Positions 10,256 through 22,557 are shown, counted from the stretch's first letter. The stretch is 64,000 nucleotides of DNA from Aaosphaeria pasadenensis (GCA_022813625.1 JAKLMB010000018.1:558001-622000), one strand, 5' to 3'. Notes: generated by a model from the letters alone, not told the origin. Numbers and translations are program-made.

Positions 10256-13200
10256 CTCACATCCTGTCGTAGTAATTGATGTGCTCGCTTCACTCGATCT
10301 GGCTATGTGGGGTTCATGGAATCCGCCAAGTTACGAAATGAAGTTTAGACCGTAACCGTGACCATGTGCATGGCCATGTCCGGTATACATCACCCTTGCA
10401 GTGGATCATTCCAGAATGCAAGAGCGGTGTGTTTATGTGAGGCAACACCTAGACCAGTCGACATGCATCCTGACCAAACGTAGTGCAAACCGAGACTATG
10501 ATTGCACCGTGGAGCGTCTAGTACCACGGACAATTTTACATATGGAATCAAAGCGTCCAGATTTGGAATTTACTAGAAGACGGCATTGGCATGGGCTTGG
10601 CTGAGCGCATGTGTAGTCAGTCCAGTCAAAACACAAGTACAGTGCGGAAGGGGTAATAACAAAGAAGGTAGACCGTATTTGGTGTGAACTAATACGGTGA
10701 GTTCCAGTGTAGCAGCAAGCCGCTCCGCAGGTTGCAAACACTGATAATTCCAGGAGTTCGTGACGTTTCGGCTCTATGAACAGTGCTCAATCTGGCAGGG
10801 TGGTATAGACTACTGAGAATTGTTAGGCACAGTTCTGGCATCTTGGGAGTCCCTTGTTCAGATTTGTAAGGCCAAACTACGCGCAGTCAGAGAAGTGATA
10901 TCATATTCAGGAGGGAGGCCCACTTCTCGATATCACAGTATGCCGATCCCGTAGTCCGCGGTTTGCAGGACCTTTCTCCCCCATCTGTGTGAGTGCATGT
11001 CGCAGGGATGACCCACTTGAAAGTAGTCCAAAGTCTGGGGAATGTTGTTTTAACTGGCCACAAGTTCATTTAAGCATTGCTTTGGTCAAACAAGCGAAGT
11101 CCGTATCGCAACTGTTATCTTGCCATTATGCAGAAAGTGGAGCAGTAAGATGCGGACCTGACTATTTCGGAATAGGGCAGGATCTACACGAGATAGCAGC
11201 ATCATTACCAAATTATAAGGGAAAGATGAGGCTGCAGCGAGTAGGCGCCGTATTCGAAGATTGAAGCGACTGCTAGTGGTGCCCTAGGACTGGGCGAGCT
11301 ATCGATACTTCACCAGTGCTCGTTGAGCGCGGATAATGGCACGACTGTAAGTCGGGATCGTAGTTTAGTCTCACCGAGCCTCTGTTTGGGCATGTTATTG
11401 AGCGTATACCGTGATGGTTTGTTGACCATTCTTTTCCTTGCTCCTTGCCACTTTCGGGAGACTGTTCATGGCGTGTAAGTATCTGTCAGCGATTGGTACC
11501 AAATATACCAACTGCAGGATTTATTCAAGCCACATGCCTGGAGCGCATCAGGCGTTACAAACTTGGCACAAGAACGCGCGATACGTGAAAGTGCGATGGA
11601 AATCTGATTTTGTTCGCAGAATTGTTGTTATTACAGATGGTCCTTAGACGCTTGCTCAGCAATGAGCATCGGACTTCGAGAAGTTGTGGTTGTACCCAAA
11701 CTCCGAGAGTAACCGGAGTTGGTAATTTGTCGCCTGATCACCTTTCCATGCTCAGGGTGGATAGTAATAGAAAGTCACATGGTATATGTGTAGATACGGA
11801 GGTAGAAGCCCTTGCGGCTATGTTTTTGGACGATCGGACTTCGGTCGTCCTCCAACATGCCCAGTGAACCCAATTTTTGGCCATGGACTTTGGTCTAGTT
11901 CACACCGAAATGTACACCGTGTGCAACAAAAGTTGCTTTGGAAATCGGACTTGAAGACGGGGTTGTCGTTCTAAAAACCCAGAACATTACAAAGATGCAA
12001 TTGAGGTTGGTGGAGTATCTACTGTGTAGAATGCGCTGCGTTCTCGAGATGAGCAACAGACTAAGCTAGAAGAAAAATGGCGACAAGTTGTCAGCACAGT
12101 ATTCCGTCATTTTCCAGAACGAAAACGTTCGTCTGTAAAAGCGTCGTCGATCCTAATGGATGCCAGTAGTGGTATGGGTAGCGGTGGTAGTTGTGGTGAC
12201 GGGTGCCATTTTTGGCATCACCTGTTATGAGGCTGTTACATCGTATTGTAGCTATTATTGCAGGACTGTAGATCTCTAAAATAAGAAGACTATTGACCGT
12301 TTCATACTAGCGCATGACCCAGTGCATTGGGCGGAGGTGGGGTTTAATTACACTCAATGCTCCTTTCGTACTCGTATATCAATTCGGCCCTGCTTGTGGT
12401 GTACCAGACAATGAGATAGGATAGGTACGTACACCAATGTCGAATGATCAACGTGGATTGGATTGTTCTCATCAAGGGAAACCCACACCCCAGGTCCTGG
12501 TTAATTAAACACGTGGATCACCCGTCCTGTACCGTAACAGCTCCCACGTGGTTTTATCCTTTGTATGTCCGTCCTTGTCGATCAAAAGTGATGCTCATGT
12601 CGACCGATTCATCGAGTAAAATTATCAAAGAGCATTGCGTGCTTCATTCTACGCGCTGAGTGGCTCACTATCTCCCTCCATAGCCTATTCTTAGAGAAAT
12701 GGCAATTATTCCCTCTCCCTCTCTGTCTTGGATGCTCTTTTTTGGCTTCACCCTGCAATTACCTTTACGAGATGGGCGAGGGATGTAGTACCGTAGCTAC
12801 TGAGTCAACTTGTCCCTACCTCGTACAGCTACTTAATCATTTCCAGGTGAGTATCCAATCTGTATCTGTTCCAACGGATCTGTAAGGAAACATGGTCGAA
12901 AAGAAACAGCAAAAGGCCCTAGTGATGTCACTTCCTCACGTGCAGTGTTTACCATCTCCCCTCTATTATTTTTCAACCGTTGACACTGTCCTAAGGGCCC
13001 TCATCATAACCTAGACCTACGGTTTGCGAAACACCTCTCTTCCTTTTTCGCACATAGCATCAATAAAGAAACTGCCGAGGAGATTGCAAAAAGCGGCGAA
13101 GCCGTTGGCAGCATGCTGAAAGAAGGCATGCCGCGTCTTATATCTTGCACAATTGCTAACGTTGATACAGTTGTGATCATTAAGATTCCCAGAGGACAAA

Positions 13201-14499
13201 ATACTCTCTGCAGCGCGCTGCTCCTTCAGTCACTGCTCTTTTGTAACAGATTTTCGCCACTTCTAGTATATCCTCCTTCGGCCAAACACATCCGCCTCGA
13301 ACTGATCACGCCGAGCATGCTCATCTTAATCCGACCACATCTGTACGGAGCATGACATAGAATCTATCTCACATGGTTCCTGTTTGTTGCGCAACTGGAA
13401 ACAGGATGAGAAAAAAGCGATTCGTATCAACGATGCGTGGAATTTTCGAACCGTTTCGACCCAGAAAAATATGTCAAATTCAGGCTTTGCATACCAAATG
13501 AGACCCCTCAGAGCAGAAACGATTAATAGATGAAATTTGAAGACAAAGCGGGTCATTGTAGGTTCCGATTGGACGCATGGACGTGTGCGCCTTGAGAACC
13601 CCTCGAGATCAATGAGGAAATTGATTATTGGTATTCGAGACTCCTCTCGCAATTTATCATACCATCAGCGACGGTATTTACATAGGTTTCTGCGCGATCA
13701 ATAATACTGATTGGTCAATGTTCTATTCAGGGTGGAACGAAAGTGCGTGGCACGATTTTTGATACCGCCTTCTCAATTGCCAGCCATCGATACAAGGAAG
13801 TCGATACCTTTGTATATATGATCGAAAGACAACAATTACTGCAATTATGAAGATCGACGTTGATGTCGATGTCGACGCCGATGCCGCTGCGCAAGGCGTG
13901 AGTCCCCGTCTACCGTTACGGCGTGGGGCGTAGGGCGTAGGGCGTGAGGGAGTACCGCTAGTCTACTTTAGGGAAAGGACGAAGAGTTGCACCATTTCCA
14001 TTTCCATTTCCATCATACAGTGTGGCGGAGTGCACAAGTTCTGTGTAACCGTTGACAAGCTTCCAGTCTAGTAATAACCGGATTGATAGAGTAGGATCTG
14101 GAGAGGGCACGTACGAGAGTGTGGGCATATCCAGTACCCAGGAAAGGTCTCCGGCAAGATGGCTCCCTCCAAAACGGCCAGTACGGGCTCTGGCTCGACC
14201 ACAGTTTGGAAATGTGGCACTGTGCCGTTTTCAACTTCATTTATCGGCAAAAATTCAGCATGTTTGGGTCTGACAGGACAATCATATCCAAGTATTTTAG
14301 ATGGGCGATATGGTGCTGTAGTAGAGATTCAACTACAATTCAGCCCTGTGGTTGCTCCCTTAGTTGGCTAAGCTAAGTAGTAAGCTAGTAGCGACACCGG
14401 CGGTACTGGATCACGCAGGCTTTATCTTCACACTTCCTTGGATTGCTGGCCTCCATCAGATCTCTCCTCCACTCCCTTGCATGCTATCGTATAGTGGAA
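10256..14499. other. Gene-poor region of about 4.2 kb
   Basis: No gene is supported on either strand. All frames are below ~110 codons, have random-looking composition and no plausible exon partners. Low-complexity patches include TTCCATTTCCATTTCCAT near 13995 and a GGCGTAG repeat at 13920-13950. It may hold regulatory DNA for the flanking genes or old, unrecognisable mobile-element remains. Confidence 0.45.
13920..13950 (+). repeat. Short GGCGTAG/GGCGTGG tandem motif
   Basis: Four imperfect 7-nt units (GGCGTGG, GGCGTAG, GGCGTAG, GGCGTGA). The same motif recurs as GGCGTAGGGCGTGAAG at 16481-16496, so both flanks of the C2H2 regulator gene carry it. Confidence 0.6.
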
Positions 14500-16152
14500 A
14501 TGGCAGATATGAATAACCAACAACCCCTGGAGTGGCAGGACCTATTCTGGACGGACCCGGAGATTGATCTAGATGCTCTAACCTTCCTAGACAACCCATT
14601 ACCGTCACCCATTGACCCTGCGATTGACCTTGACCTCTATGGTATATCCGGCAATAATTCTTCTGTATCTTTAAACTATTCAACACCTGGCGCGGCCTCT
14701 GTTGAGCAGCTTGTGTCGGCACCAAGCTCCCAACCTCATTCTCCTGAGCCTTCTTTGCCCCTACACAGTGCACTTGCAGAACGCCCGTCCCAACTTCACC
14801 AACAATCATTGATTCGCCGTCGAAGCAAGTATTTCATTCGTAGGACAGGCTCTCAGCAATCTGCTCCAATTGTAATACATTCCGGAAATTCAGGACGAAC
14901 CGCGTCTCCCTCCCTACCCATGCAAAGGTGGCGAGACTCGCCGCCTGAGAATGAAGCCTCGTCCTTGTCTGCCATATACAATGCAGTGCAAAACAGTAAT
15001 GGGAGTGCGACCTCGTTGACGGACAGGCCGATAAGCGCGGAAGGTGCCCGCCCATTCCGAAGACCAGCCTCGATTGCTAGTTGTGAAAGTGTGGGCAGCG
15101 AGTCTTCCATTCAATCAATCACTTCGAGTCGCTCAGCTACTTCGGGGAACAGCCGTAGTGCACAAGCCCTAAAAGGTCGCAGGAGACCAAAGTCTACGAG
15201 GAAGAAGGACATGAACACAGCAGATCGCATCTTCAAGTGCACATTCTGCTGTGATACATTCAAGCACAAATACGACTGGTCCCGACACGAAAAGTCATTG
15301 CATCTGAGCATGGAAGAGTGGGTCTGCTCCCCACAGGGTGGATGCGTTGTGCTTGCCCATACTGGAAGGGTTCATTGTGCCTACTGCAGCGCACTTGATC
15401 CGAACACAGATCATCTAAAGTCGCACAACCACGAAGCGTGCCAAAGTAATGCGAGTACTCCGCGTACGTTTCGGAGGAAGGATCACCTCGTGCAGCACCT
15501 TCGACTATTCCATCGACTGGAAACAATGCCTTTGATTGAGGATTGGAGGGTGGAGATCTTGCCTGTCGTATCCCGCTGTGGATTTTGCGACGCCGCGCTC
15601 AATAGCTGGGACGAGCGAACTGACCATTTAGCTGCACATTTCCGCGAAGGAAAAACCATGATAGACTGGAAGGGAGACCATGGGTTCAGTCCGGCTGTCG
15701 CTGCCCGCGTTTGCAACAATCTACCTCCATACGTTCTTGGACTCGAGTCTCTGTCTCCCGTCCCTTTCTCGGCGACAAATCCTGACTCCGTGGATCACTT
15801 CAAGCAGATGGCGCTCAACGTAGAAAGTTCTGCACCAGGTTCAACCACAATGTCACAAGAGCAAAAGACTCCCGGGATGCCTCCCTCTCTCACGACTCTT
15901 TCGAATCCGGTCGATCAATCCCCGTTGGTGCAACCAGATGCAGGGCTTTGCTACGTCGACCTATTATCCCGGCATTTGGCTAGTTTCGCGAGGGAGCAGA
16001 TTGCCAACGGGATCATACCGACGGATGAGATGTTCCAGAATGAGTCGCGGCGCGTCACATATCAAGATGGCACTGATACTTGGAATACAACGCTCGCGGA
16101 CAATCCCCACTGGCTGAACAAATTTCGACATTCAAATGGCTGGAGCGAATAA
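14500..16152 (+). CDS. C2H2 zinc-finger transcription factor
   Basis: Single exon of 550 residues from the ATG at 14500; the frame stays open upstream to 14443 but has no earlier in-frame ATG. An acidic, Pro/Ser-rich N-terminus (EIDLDALTFLDNPLPSPIDP) looks like an activation domain. A Ser-rich middle leads to a basic stretch (RRRPKSTRKK) and a finger block near bases 15230-15640: CTFCCDTFKHKYDWSRHEKSLH, then CAYCSAL..H..H, the RRKDHLVQHLRLFH segment, and CGFCDAAL..H..H. This finger layout recurs in a fungal family of C2H2 regulators, which also ends in a motif like the ADNPHWLNKF seen here near base 16100. Nuclear DNA-binding regulator; targets unknown. Confidence 0.85.
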   Translation: MADMNNQQPLEWQDLFWTDPEIDLDALTFLDNPLPSPIDPAIDLDLYGISGNNSSVSLNYSTPGAASVEQLVSAPSSQPHSPEPSLPLHSALAERPSQLHQQSLIRRRSKYFIRRTGSQQSAPIVIHSGNSGRTASPSLPMQRWRDSPPENEASSLSAIYNAVQNSNGSATSLTDRPISAEGARPFRRPASIASCESVGSESSIQSITSSRSATSGNSRSAQALKGRRRPKSTRKKDMNTADRIFKCTFCCDTFKHKYDWSRHEKSLHLSMEEWVCSPQGGCVVLAHTGRVHCAYCSALDPNTDHLKSHNHEACQSNASTPRTFRRKDHLVQHLRLFHRLETMPLIEDWRVEILPVVSRCGFCDAALNSWDERTDHLAAHFREGKTMIDWKGDHGFSPAVAARVCNNLPPYVLGLESLSPVPFSATNPDSVDHFKQMALNVESSAPGSTTMSQEQKTPGMPPSLTTLSNPVDQSPLVQPDAGLCYVDLLSRHLASFAREQIANGIIPTDEMFQNESRRVTYQDGTDTWNTTLADNPHWLNKFRHSNGWSE

Positions 16153-16735
16153 GAGATGCGATGCGAAAGATTCTTGGAAAATTAAATAACGCTAATAATA
16201 ATGACTTTCGTAATGGTTTATGCTATCTCACCATTCATTTCAGGGACTATCGTGACTATTTTACGCGAAAGAAGGCCTCAATTTGCTCACGAACTGTTCC
16301 TAGAATGAAAGTGGGTAGTGCGCACAACAACATAGTACGATTTCATATCATGGTCAAATTAAAATTCCTCAGCTAACCTGGGATGATCATCATCAGACAA
16401 TAATGTAGGGATACTATGTAGAATGCGAGGACCGAGCCTGTAAAGATTAGTAAACATAGCACTCAACGCTAAAGTCGCAAGGCGTAGGGCGTGAAGCATT
16501 GGGCTCAAGATGCCTCTGAGCATTACTAGTAACGAACTACATGTTCACTAATATGTCTGCCACAGTTAATACTAAGTATGCACTTGTACGATGGAAGGGC
16601 GTGAAAACTCAACTCACCAGTGCCCAATTCCAGTAATGAAACCTGTTATTAATCCAAATTTGAAGTCGTGATTTGTACGGTATTTCTCCAAAACTGACCA
16701 CCTCTGTAGAACTACGGATTGCCAATTTTTCGATA
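16153..16735. other. Intergenic spacer
   Basis: About 580 AT-rich bases between the C2H2 gene and the reductase gene. Only the GGCGTAG motif at 16481-16496 stands out. Confidence 0.5.
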
Positions 16736-17863
16736 ATGAGCCTGCGTGCTTTGCTGAACGTATCTATGGCCAATACACCTCCTCGCGTTCATGTACTGGG
16801 CTTAGGTAGTATTGGTTCATTTGTTGCTCATTCGCTAGCAGAAATTCCAAGACGCCCGCCTGTGACATTATTGCTTCACAGACTATCTTTGTTAGAGGGG
16901 TACAGGCGTAATGAATACAGATTGGGACTACAAACAACTGACGGAAAATTTGTAAGTCACGGCGGTTATGACTTTGAAGTCCTTCATAATAAAGGATGGC
17001 ATCACGTTTCTTTGAATTTGGATCACAGCATCGATCCAATTATAGGTCCACCGAATGGCATTGCGATTGGGACAATCGAGCATCTCATCGTCTGTGTTAA
17101 GGCTACGCAAACCGTGGCTGCTCTCCAGTCACTCGGGTCCCGCTTAAACCAAAACTCCACCGTAATGTTTCTCCAGAACGGTGCCGGAATGATTGAAGAT
17201 GTAAATGAGCATCTTTTTCAAGATCCAAAACTACGACCCAACTACATTACTGGTGTCATATCCCATGGAGTTACAATGAACAAACCATTCGACATCACCC
17301 ACACCGGTTTCGCAGCAACCTCGATAGGCCCCGTACCGCGAAACGAGCCCTCTAATTCAGACTCATCAAAACCTACAACATCCAAAGCAAGTTCATACCT
17401 ACTGGACGCCCTCCCCCAAGTCCCACGCTTCAACTGCCGCTCCTACGACTGGCCATCCATCTTCCAAATCCAGCTCGAAAAGCTCGGCGTAAACGCCTTC
17501 TGCAACCCACTCTGCGCGCTCGCAGACTCTCAAAACAAGTACCTTTTCACCATCCCCGACACCTGCCGATCACTCATGCGAGAAATCTCTTCCGTCGTGC
17601 TGGCTATGCCCGAACTCAAGGGTGTACCGGGGGTTAGACAACGATTTTCTCCCGAAGTGCTTGAGCGGACTGTGATGGGGATTATTGAGCGGACGAGGGA
17701 GACTACGTGTTCGATGGTCTGGGACCTTAGGGCGGGGAGGGAGACGGAGATCGCGTATATCAATGGGTATTGGTGTAGGAAGGGGAGGGAGCTGGGTGTG
17801 CCGACGCCCATTAATGATGAGCTGGTGGCGAGGATTGAGATGCGGACTAAGAGGTCTGAGTAA
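16736..17863 (+). CDS. Ketopantoate reductase-like (2-dehydropantoate 2-reductase family)
   Basis: Single exon, 375 residues from ATG 16736; a second in-frame ATG at 16766 (MANTPPRV) may be the true start. The Rossmann motif GLGSIG sits at residues 22-27. The family lysine is in LIVCVKATQT, QNGAG follows, and the C-terminal helical domain contains the conserved NPLCALAD block (catalytic Asn) with RSLMREI and WDLRAGRETEIAYINGYW near the end, which matches the PanE/ApbA C-terminal signature for substrate binding. Family reaction: NADPH-dependent reduction of 2-dehydropantoate to pantoate for CoA synthesis. Fungal genomes carry several divergent copies, some in secondary metabolism, so the substrate is uncertain. 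The 3' third is notably G/purine-rich compared with the AT-rich 5' end. Confidence 0.85.
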   Translation: MSLRALLNVSMANTPPRVHVLGLGSIGSFVAHSLAEIPRRPPVTLLLHRLSLLEGYRRNEYRLGLQTTDGKFVSHGGYDFEVLHNKGWHHVSLNLDHSIDPIIGPPNGIAIGTIEHLIVCVKATQTVAALQSLGSRLNQNSTVMFLQNGAGMIEDVNEHLFQDPKLRPNYITGVISHGVTMNKPFDITHTGFAATSIGPVPRNEPSNSDSSKPTTSKASSYLLDALPQVPRFNCRSYDWPSIFQIQLEKLGVNAFCNPLCALADSQNKYLFTIPDTCRSLMREISSVVLAMPELKGVPGVRQRFSPEVLERTVMGIIERTRETTCSMVWDLRAGRETEIAYINGYWCRKGRELGVPTPINDELVARIEMRTKRSE

Positions 17864-18866
17864 AGGGGACTGTACTCGGCGGGCAGAGTTGGATTCTCTG
17901 TGAGTGGTTGCAGCCTGTTCAGGAATTTGATGGTCGATGATTTTAGAAATAACGGAATTGGCGATCAGGTCTGAACAAGGAATCAAATGGTACGTTCTTC
18001 TATCGAATGTGGCCGCCGGGCAGTACCGATTCCGGAATATACATAACCATTCAATTGAAAAAAAAAACATGGGATAGATCGTACATAAAAAGTCGATTGA
18101 CGTGAAACATACAGTGTGCAAAGATCGCGTTAGGAGTAGCAGTAAAACGTGTCTTACTCTCGGCTGGACACTGAATTGAAGGGACTTGACCGGTGACTTC
18201 GATTTTGCTGCACTGCCACTCCAGATTTCTGAGGCCATGCTCTTCCTTAGAGTCCAATGCAGCAATTGTTGAAACTATGATATCCCATCCAGTTAGGATT
18301 GCTTGTGGGGTCCGCTGCTCTGTATATTGATCAGCCTCGACCACGGCATTCTACTCGTAGTCCTCTCGGAGAATGCAGATCGTGCGGCTGTGCTTTGCTG
18401 CGGCTCTAACTCTATGTCTGATGATATCAAGACTGGTTCGATCTGGTGTGTCACCGGTTTACTCCCCTGGAATCCCCATCATAGCCTGCCGAATAATTTA
18501 TGGTTTAGTTACCTTGAATTATTGAGCTTCCTGGATTGAATAAGCTTGCCGATAGAGGTTATATGACAAAATCATAAAAGTGATTCACGTCCCTGAGAGG
18601 TTGGCTTTCTTCTATTCACTCTCAAACTTGCTCTCTTTTTCTAGACGAACGAATCAAGTAGACCGACGGATGCTCCCGCTAAGGGACAATCGCACTAGTC
18701 CCGAGTCGAACCTACAAGTCAGCCACATACGTCCTCGATTTTTCGTCAGCCAATCAGACCACGTGCGTCCTGGTACCTACATCGCCATCAATACTGGACC
18801 CAACCATAGAAGAGCTAGAATTTAAACGAATTACTTCTTCTAGAAGTACAGCAACAGTCCTCAATT
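17864..18866. other. Intergenic spacer
   Basis: About 1 kb; frames on both strands are unrecognised. It should contain the Zn2Cys6 regulator promoter, but no specific site could be assigned. Confidence 0.5.
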
Positions 18867-20456
18867 ATGAGAAAACGATCTCGTGCTTGTGAAGAATGTC
18901 ATCGACTCAAAATCAAGTGCGACGTTGGCACATCCTCGTCAGGAATATGCGATCGATGTACCCGTAACAGCCTGGAGTGTACACCAGCAGCACCACGCCT
19001 TCAACGCGATCGCATCAAGGAGCTCGAATCTCAAGTCCAGGAACTAAGGAATGTATTGCGGGAACAAAGTAACAGTACGACGCCCAGTCGGTCTCCGGGT
19101 AGCCTGCCGCTGCTGGAGAACAGCCACGAGAATGCCATTATATCTCTTTTGGACGCTCGTATCCCGCTTAGCAGACAGCAGCCTTTACTCGACTTCTACT
19201 TGCATCACGCGGGAGCTGCATGGCCCCTAATCCGCGTGGCTTCCGATTTGGACCAGATTCGTTCAAAGTCGCCAATCCTGTTACTATCCATTTTGGTGTA
19301 TACAGTCACCCATGCCACACAAGGTACGGAGCTAGAGGTTCATGATGAGCTTGTGCGAGAGACGATGCACATGTTAGGCGAGGAAGTAGTTGGTCGAGGG
19401 CAGAGGTCTCTGGAACTGGTACAGGCGCTTCTGGTGGCTGCACTCTGGGTGAAGACTACACGAAAAGGGTATCAAGGGAGTTGTTATCAGATTGTTCAAC
19501 TGGCCGTTGACATGGCTATTGATATTGGAATTGCCGGCTTTGCGCTGCAGCCATCTCCAGTGGCGTACTTCGACCGGCACGAGGATGAAACGTCGGCAGA
19601 GGCCCGGCGTACCTGGCTCGCTTGTTTTGTGGCGGCCTCGACTTCGTCCATGAGTATGCGCCGACCCAGTATAGTGTCGTGGGACGGCCATCATCAAGAA
19701 TGCATGTTGTATCTTGAATGTGTTGGAGATCCACTTGACATGCTTGTGTGTCAAATTGTCCGCATCACCCAGATAATTCAAGAGATCTCAAAGCGCTTGT
19801 CTCTTTGCGAATTGACGTCGTTCGTTGATGCCAACGACTACTCCATTCATACTGTAATGGAGGAACTGAAGAGCAAAGTGGACGCATGGGCAGCACAAAT
19901 CCCAACTCAACTAGCATCCTTATCCACTCTCAACGTGCTGCGGCACATAGCTATGATATACATTTACGAGCCCGTCCTGCACACCCCCACCAACAAGCCA
20001 TCCTTCGCAGCGCCATTCATCCCGGGACGCATCCCCATCAAAGACTTTCCCAAACCACTCGTCACCATTCCGCCTCTCCAAAGCGCTCTAGAAGCTATTA
20101 TCATCCACTGCCACAGCGTCATTGACACTGTCGCCGAAATGGACCCTGAGATTGCGATCAGCCTCCCCACGTTCTGCTTCGCTCCAACGGTAGTCTATGC
20201 CCTTTTCGTGCTGGTTACCGTTCTTGTGGCAGGAACTGACCCTGCAAACACATACGGACGGTTTCTGCCGACAGAGAATTTTCACATTGAGGAATGTGGG
20301 TTGAAGTTGAGGGAATTGACGGCAAAATTGAAGGGTCTTGATCCCACAATGAGTTGCTACACGGTTCGCATGTTTGATGCGACGAGTTGGTTGGAGGAGT
20401 GGTATAACAATTACACGGTTATCCTTCGAAGGTACGAGTCTAACCTTGCCAATTAG
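18867..20456 (+). CDS. Zn2Cys6 fungal transcription factor
   Basis: Single exon, 529 residues. The N-terminus is a complete Zn(II)2Cys6 binuclear cluster (CEECHRLKIKC...CDRC...C, residues ~8-37) followed by a short coiled coil (RIKELESQVQELRNVLREQ), which suggests dimeric DNA binding. The rest is the all-helical fungal regulator middle domain, here with LLSILVYTVTHATQG and RRTWLACFVAAST, resembling the Leu3/War1/PrtT-type group. The neighbouring reductase (16.7 kb) and fasciclin gene (21.2 kb) could be targets, but nothing in the sequence shows it. Confidence 0.9.
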   Translation: MRKRSRACEECHRLKIKCDVGTSSSGICDRCTRNSLECTPAAPRLQRDRIKELESQVQELRNVLREQSNSTTPSRSPGSLPLLENSHENAIISLLDARIPLSRQQPLLDFYLHHAGAAWPLIRVASDLDQIRSKSPILLLSILVYTVTHATQGTELEVHDELVRETMHMLGEEVVGRGQRSLELVQALLVAALWVKTTRKGYQGSCYQIVQLAVDMAIDIGIAGFALQPSPVAYFDRHEDETSAEARRTWLACFVAASTSSMSMRRPSIVSWDGHHQECMLYLECVGDPLDMLVCQIVRITQIIQEISKRLSLCELTSFVDANDYSIHTVMEELKSKVDAWAAQIPTQLASLSTLNVLRHIAMIYIYEPVLHTPTNKPSFAAPFIPGRIPIKDFPKPLVTIPPLQSALEAIIIHCHSVIDTVAEMDPEIAISLPTFCFAPTVVYALFVLVTVLVAGTDPANTYGRFLPTENFHIEECGLKLRELTAKLKGLDPTMSCYTVRMFDATSWLEEWYNNYTVILRRYESNLAN

Positions 20457-21187
20457 TAATGGTGTAAAGTCGGTATCCCCGACTGCCTTTTCGAATAGCA
20501 TGATAAAACGCATGGATCGGGATTGGCATCGCTGCGTAATTGCATAGCATCTAGTAGTGGGTGAAAAATACAGCGTGGAACCATTGAAGAGTCAAAGTAC
20601 TCAACTGTTCACCGCGAATCCTATTGTATTGGCAGGGCGTAAATATTTAATTTGCTGGAGTCGCATGATATACTGCTTGCGAATGGTTTAAACCTGTAAG
20701 GGGGGAAGAAGGATTCGGTGAATTCTGGCCGTCCCCGCAATTCCAATTTCTTAGCGGCCGCCGGGGAAAATCCGCCGTTGGAATGCATCGCTTAACCAAT
20801 GTCGTTACATCCCCTGGCACAGTCAATCTCTGGGCAAAGGCTGTGCACACTAAATCACATGGACCGCGATACTTCGATGATGCCATGAACAACAGTTTTT
20901 GGAAAGTGAAGGAGCTGACGATGCTCGATTGTTGCAATTCCTCCCCGCATGGAGCAACCCATGGGTTACAGGCGGCCATCAGGATTCTTGTCAGCACGCA
21001 GTCCATGATCTCGGTGAAACTTCAGAACCCCTTCATGATCATGGGCTGGGGAAGAATGTATAAAGAGCTAGGCCAGGAGCTGTGAAAGATCCAATTCATA
21101 CCTTCTCAAGCACACAGAATCGCCTCTTTCTCTCGATCTTCGCTATCGCCATCACATCACCGACATCCTTCATATCCAACATCCACT
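20457..21187. other. Intergenic spacer / fasciclin gene promoter
   Basis: About 730 bases. It contains a TATAAA box at 21059-21064 and a pyrimidine-rich leader (CTTTCTCTCGATCTTC) before the fasciclin ATG. Confidence 0.5.
21059..21064 (+). promoter_or_regulatory. TATA box of the fasciclin gene
   Basis: TATAAA 124 bases upstream of the ATG at 21188, followed by a CT-rich, A-ended leader typical of highly expressed fungal genes. Confidence 0.55.
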
Positions 21188-22557
21188 ATGCGCGTATCAC
21201 TTTGGTCTCTTGCGGCAATGGCTGGAGCTTGTATGGCTCAGGGAGATATTGCAGCTCTTTTGGCATCTCAGGAAGATCTCAGCACGCTTCTTGAACTCGT
21301 TGGTCTTGTGCCTGGTCTTGCAGACACTCTCGCTGCAGCATCGAACATTACGATTGTAGCGCCGACCAACGAAGCTTTTGCGAAAGTGCCTCGAAACATT
21401 CCAGAAGGCGAGGCTATTGAGCAGAAGAATGACACCGTCGCAATCGGAGCGCTTCTTGCAAACCACGTCTTCAAAGGCGTGTACCCATCAGATGTTATCA
21501 CGGACGTGCCCACGTTTGCCCAGACCTTGCTCGACATCTCGTACATCATCGACCGTCAGCCTTTCTCCAATTTCACTGGCGGAGCCTACAATGGTCTTGT
21601 CAAGAATGGAGACGATGTATGCATTATCTCTGGAGAGCAGACCATCTCCACTGTCACTGAGGCCGTTCGTATCTCCATGTCCCGTCTCCGAACGTTAATT
21701 TTACTAACCAGCGAATAGAACATCAAACTAGGAGAAGGAATCACTATCCACAAAATCGACACCGTTCTTTCCTTTGGCGCGCCCTTTCAGCTCTTCACCT
21801 TCCGAGGCGGTTACCTCAACATGAACGCTGCGTTGGAAGCCGCCCACCTGAATTTTGCATTCGGTGAGACGGGCGCCGACGTGCAAGGCCTCAACATCTC
21901 TGACTACACCATCTTCGTCCCTACAGATGAGGCCTTTGAGAATATCGGCTCCGTTCTCGCGTCCGCAAACCTCGAGACCCTCCAGAGCGTGCTCAGCTAC
22001 CACATCATCCCCAATAACGTGATTTTCTCCCCCTCACTGGGCAATGTCACCGTACCTTCGCTGCAGGGAGAGGACTTGACAATCACGGTGTTGCCTGATG
22101 GTTCGGCGTGGGTCAACAACGCAAAGATTGTCTTCCCCAATAACATTCTCTACAACGGCGTCGCACATGTCATCGACAAGTAAGTCTCTCCATTATCACC
22201 TCAAAACATCTCACAAATACTAAACGACAATCTAGTGTCATCGCCCCAGGTTCCTTTGACCGCGCGTCCTTGAAGCCCTCTGCACCCGCCTCCGAGCGCC
22301 TCGCCTTCCCCAGCGCCACACCGGTTGCCAGCCTCCCCTTCTCGAGCATATCCTTTGCAACCGACCTCATGGCCTACACGACAACACCGGAGCTGTTGAA
22401 GACGGTTGCCGCCATCGCCACACCCACTGGTAATGCTGGAGCTGCAACGACGACGAGCTCGGGAGTGACGGAGTTTACAGGAAGTGCAAATGCTGTGTTG
22501 CCCGGTGCCGTTGCCGCATTTGTTGGAGCCTTTGGCGTCGCTGGCGCTTTGATCTAA
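21188..22557 (+). CDS. GPI-anchored fasciclin (FAS1) domain cell-surface protein
   Basis: Exons 21188-21664, 21719-22179 and 22236-22557 encode 419 residues. A signal peptide (MRVSLWSLAAMAGACMAQG) is followed by two FAS1 domains: the first with NITIVAPTNEAFAKVP and ALLANHVFKG, the second with DYTIFVPTDEAFENIG and SVLSYHIIPNNV. The C-terminus is Ser/Thr/Ala-rich and ends in a hydrophobic stretch (AVAAFVGAFGVAGALI) as for GPI anchoring. FAS1 proteins act in adhesion at the cell wall or membrane. Intron 21665-21718 uses a GTTCGT donor, like one intron of the MFS gene; intron 22180-22235 is GTAAGT..TAG. Confidence 0.9.

Noticed and set aside
17570..18265. 231-codon minus-strand frame opposite the ketopantoate-reductase gene
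   Set aside because: Shadow of the real gene plus flank; Pro/Arg/His-rich random composition and no domain.
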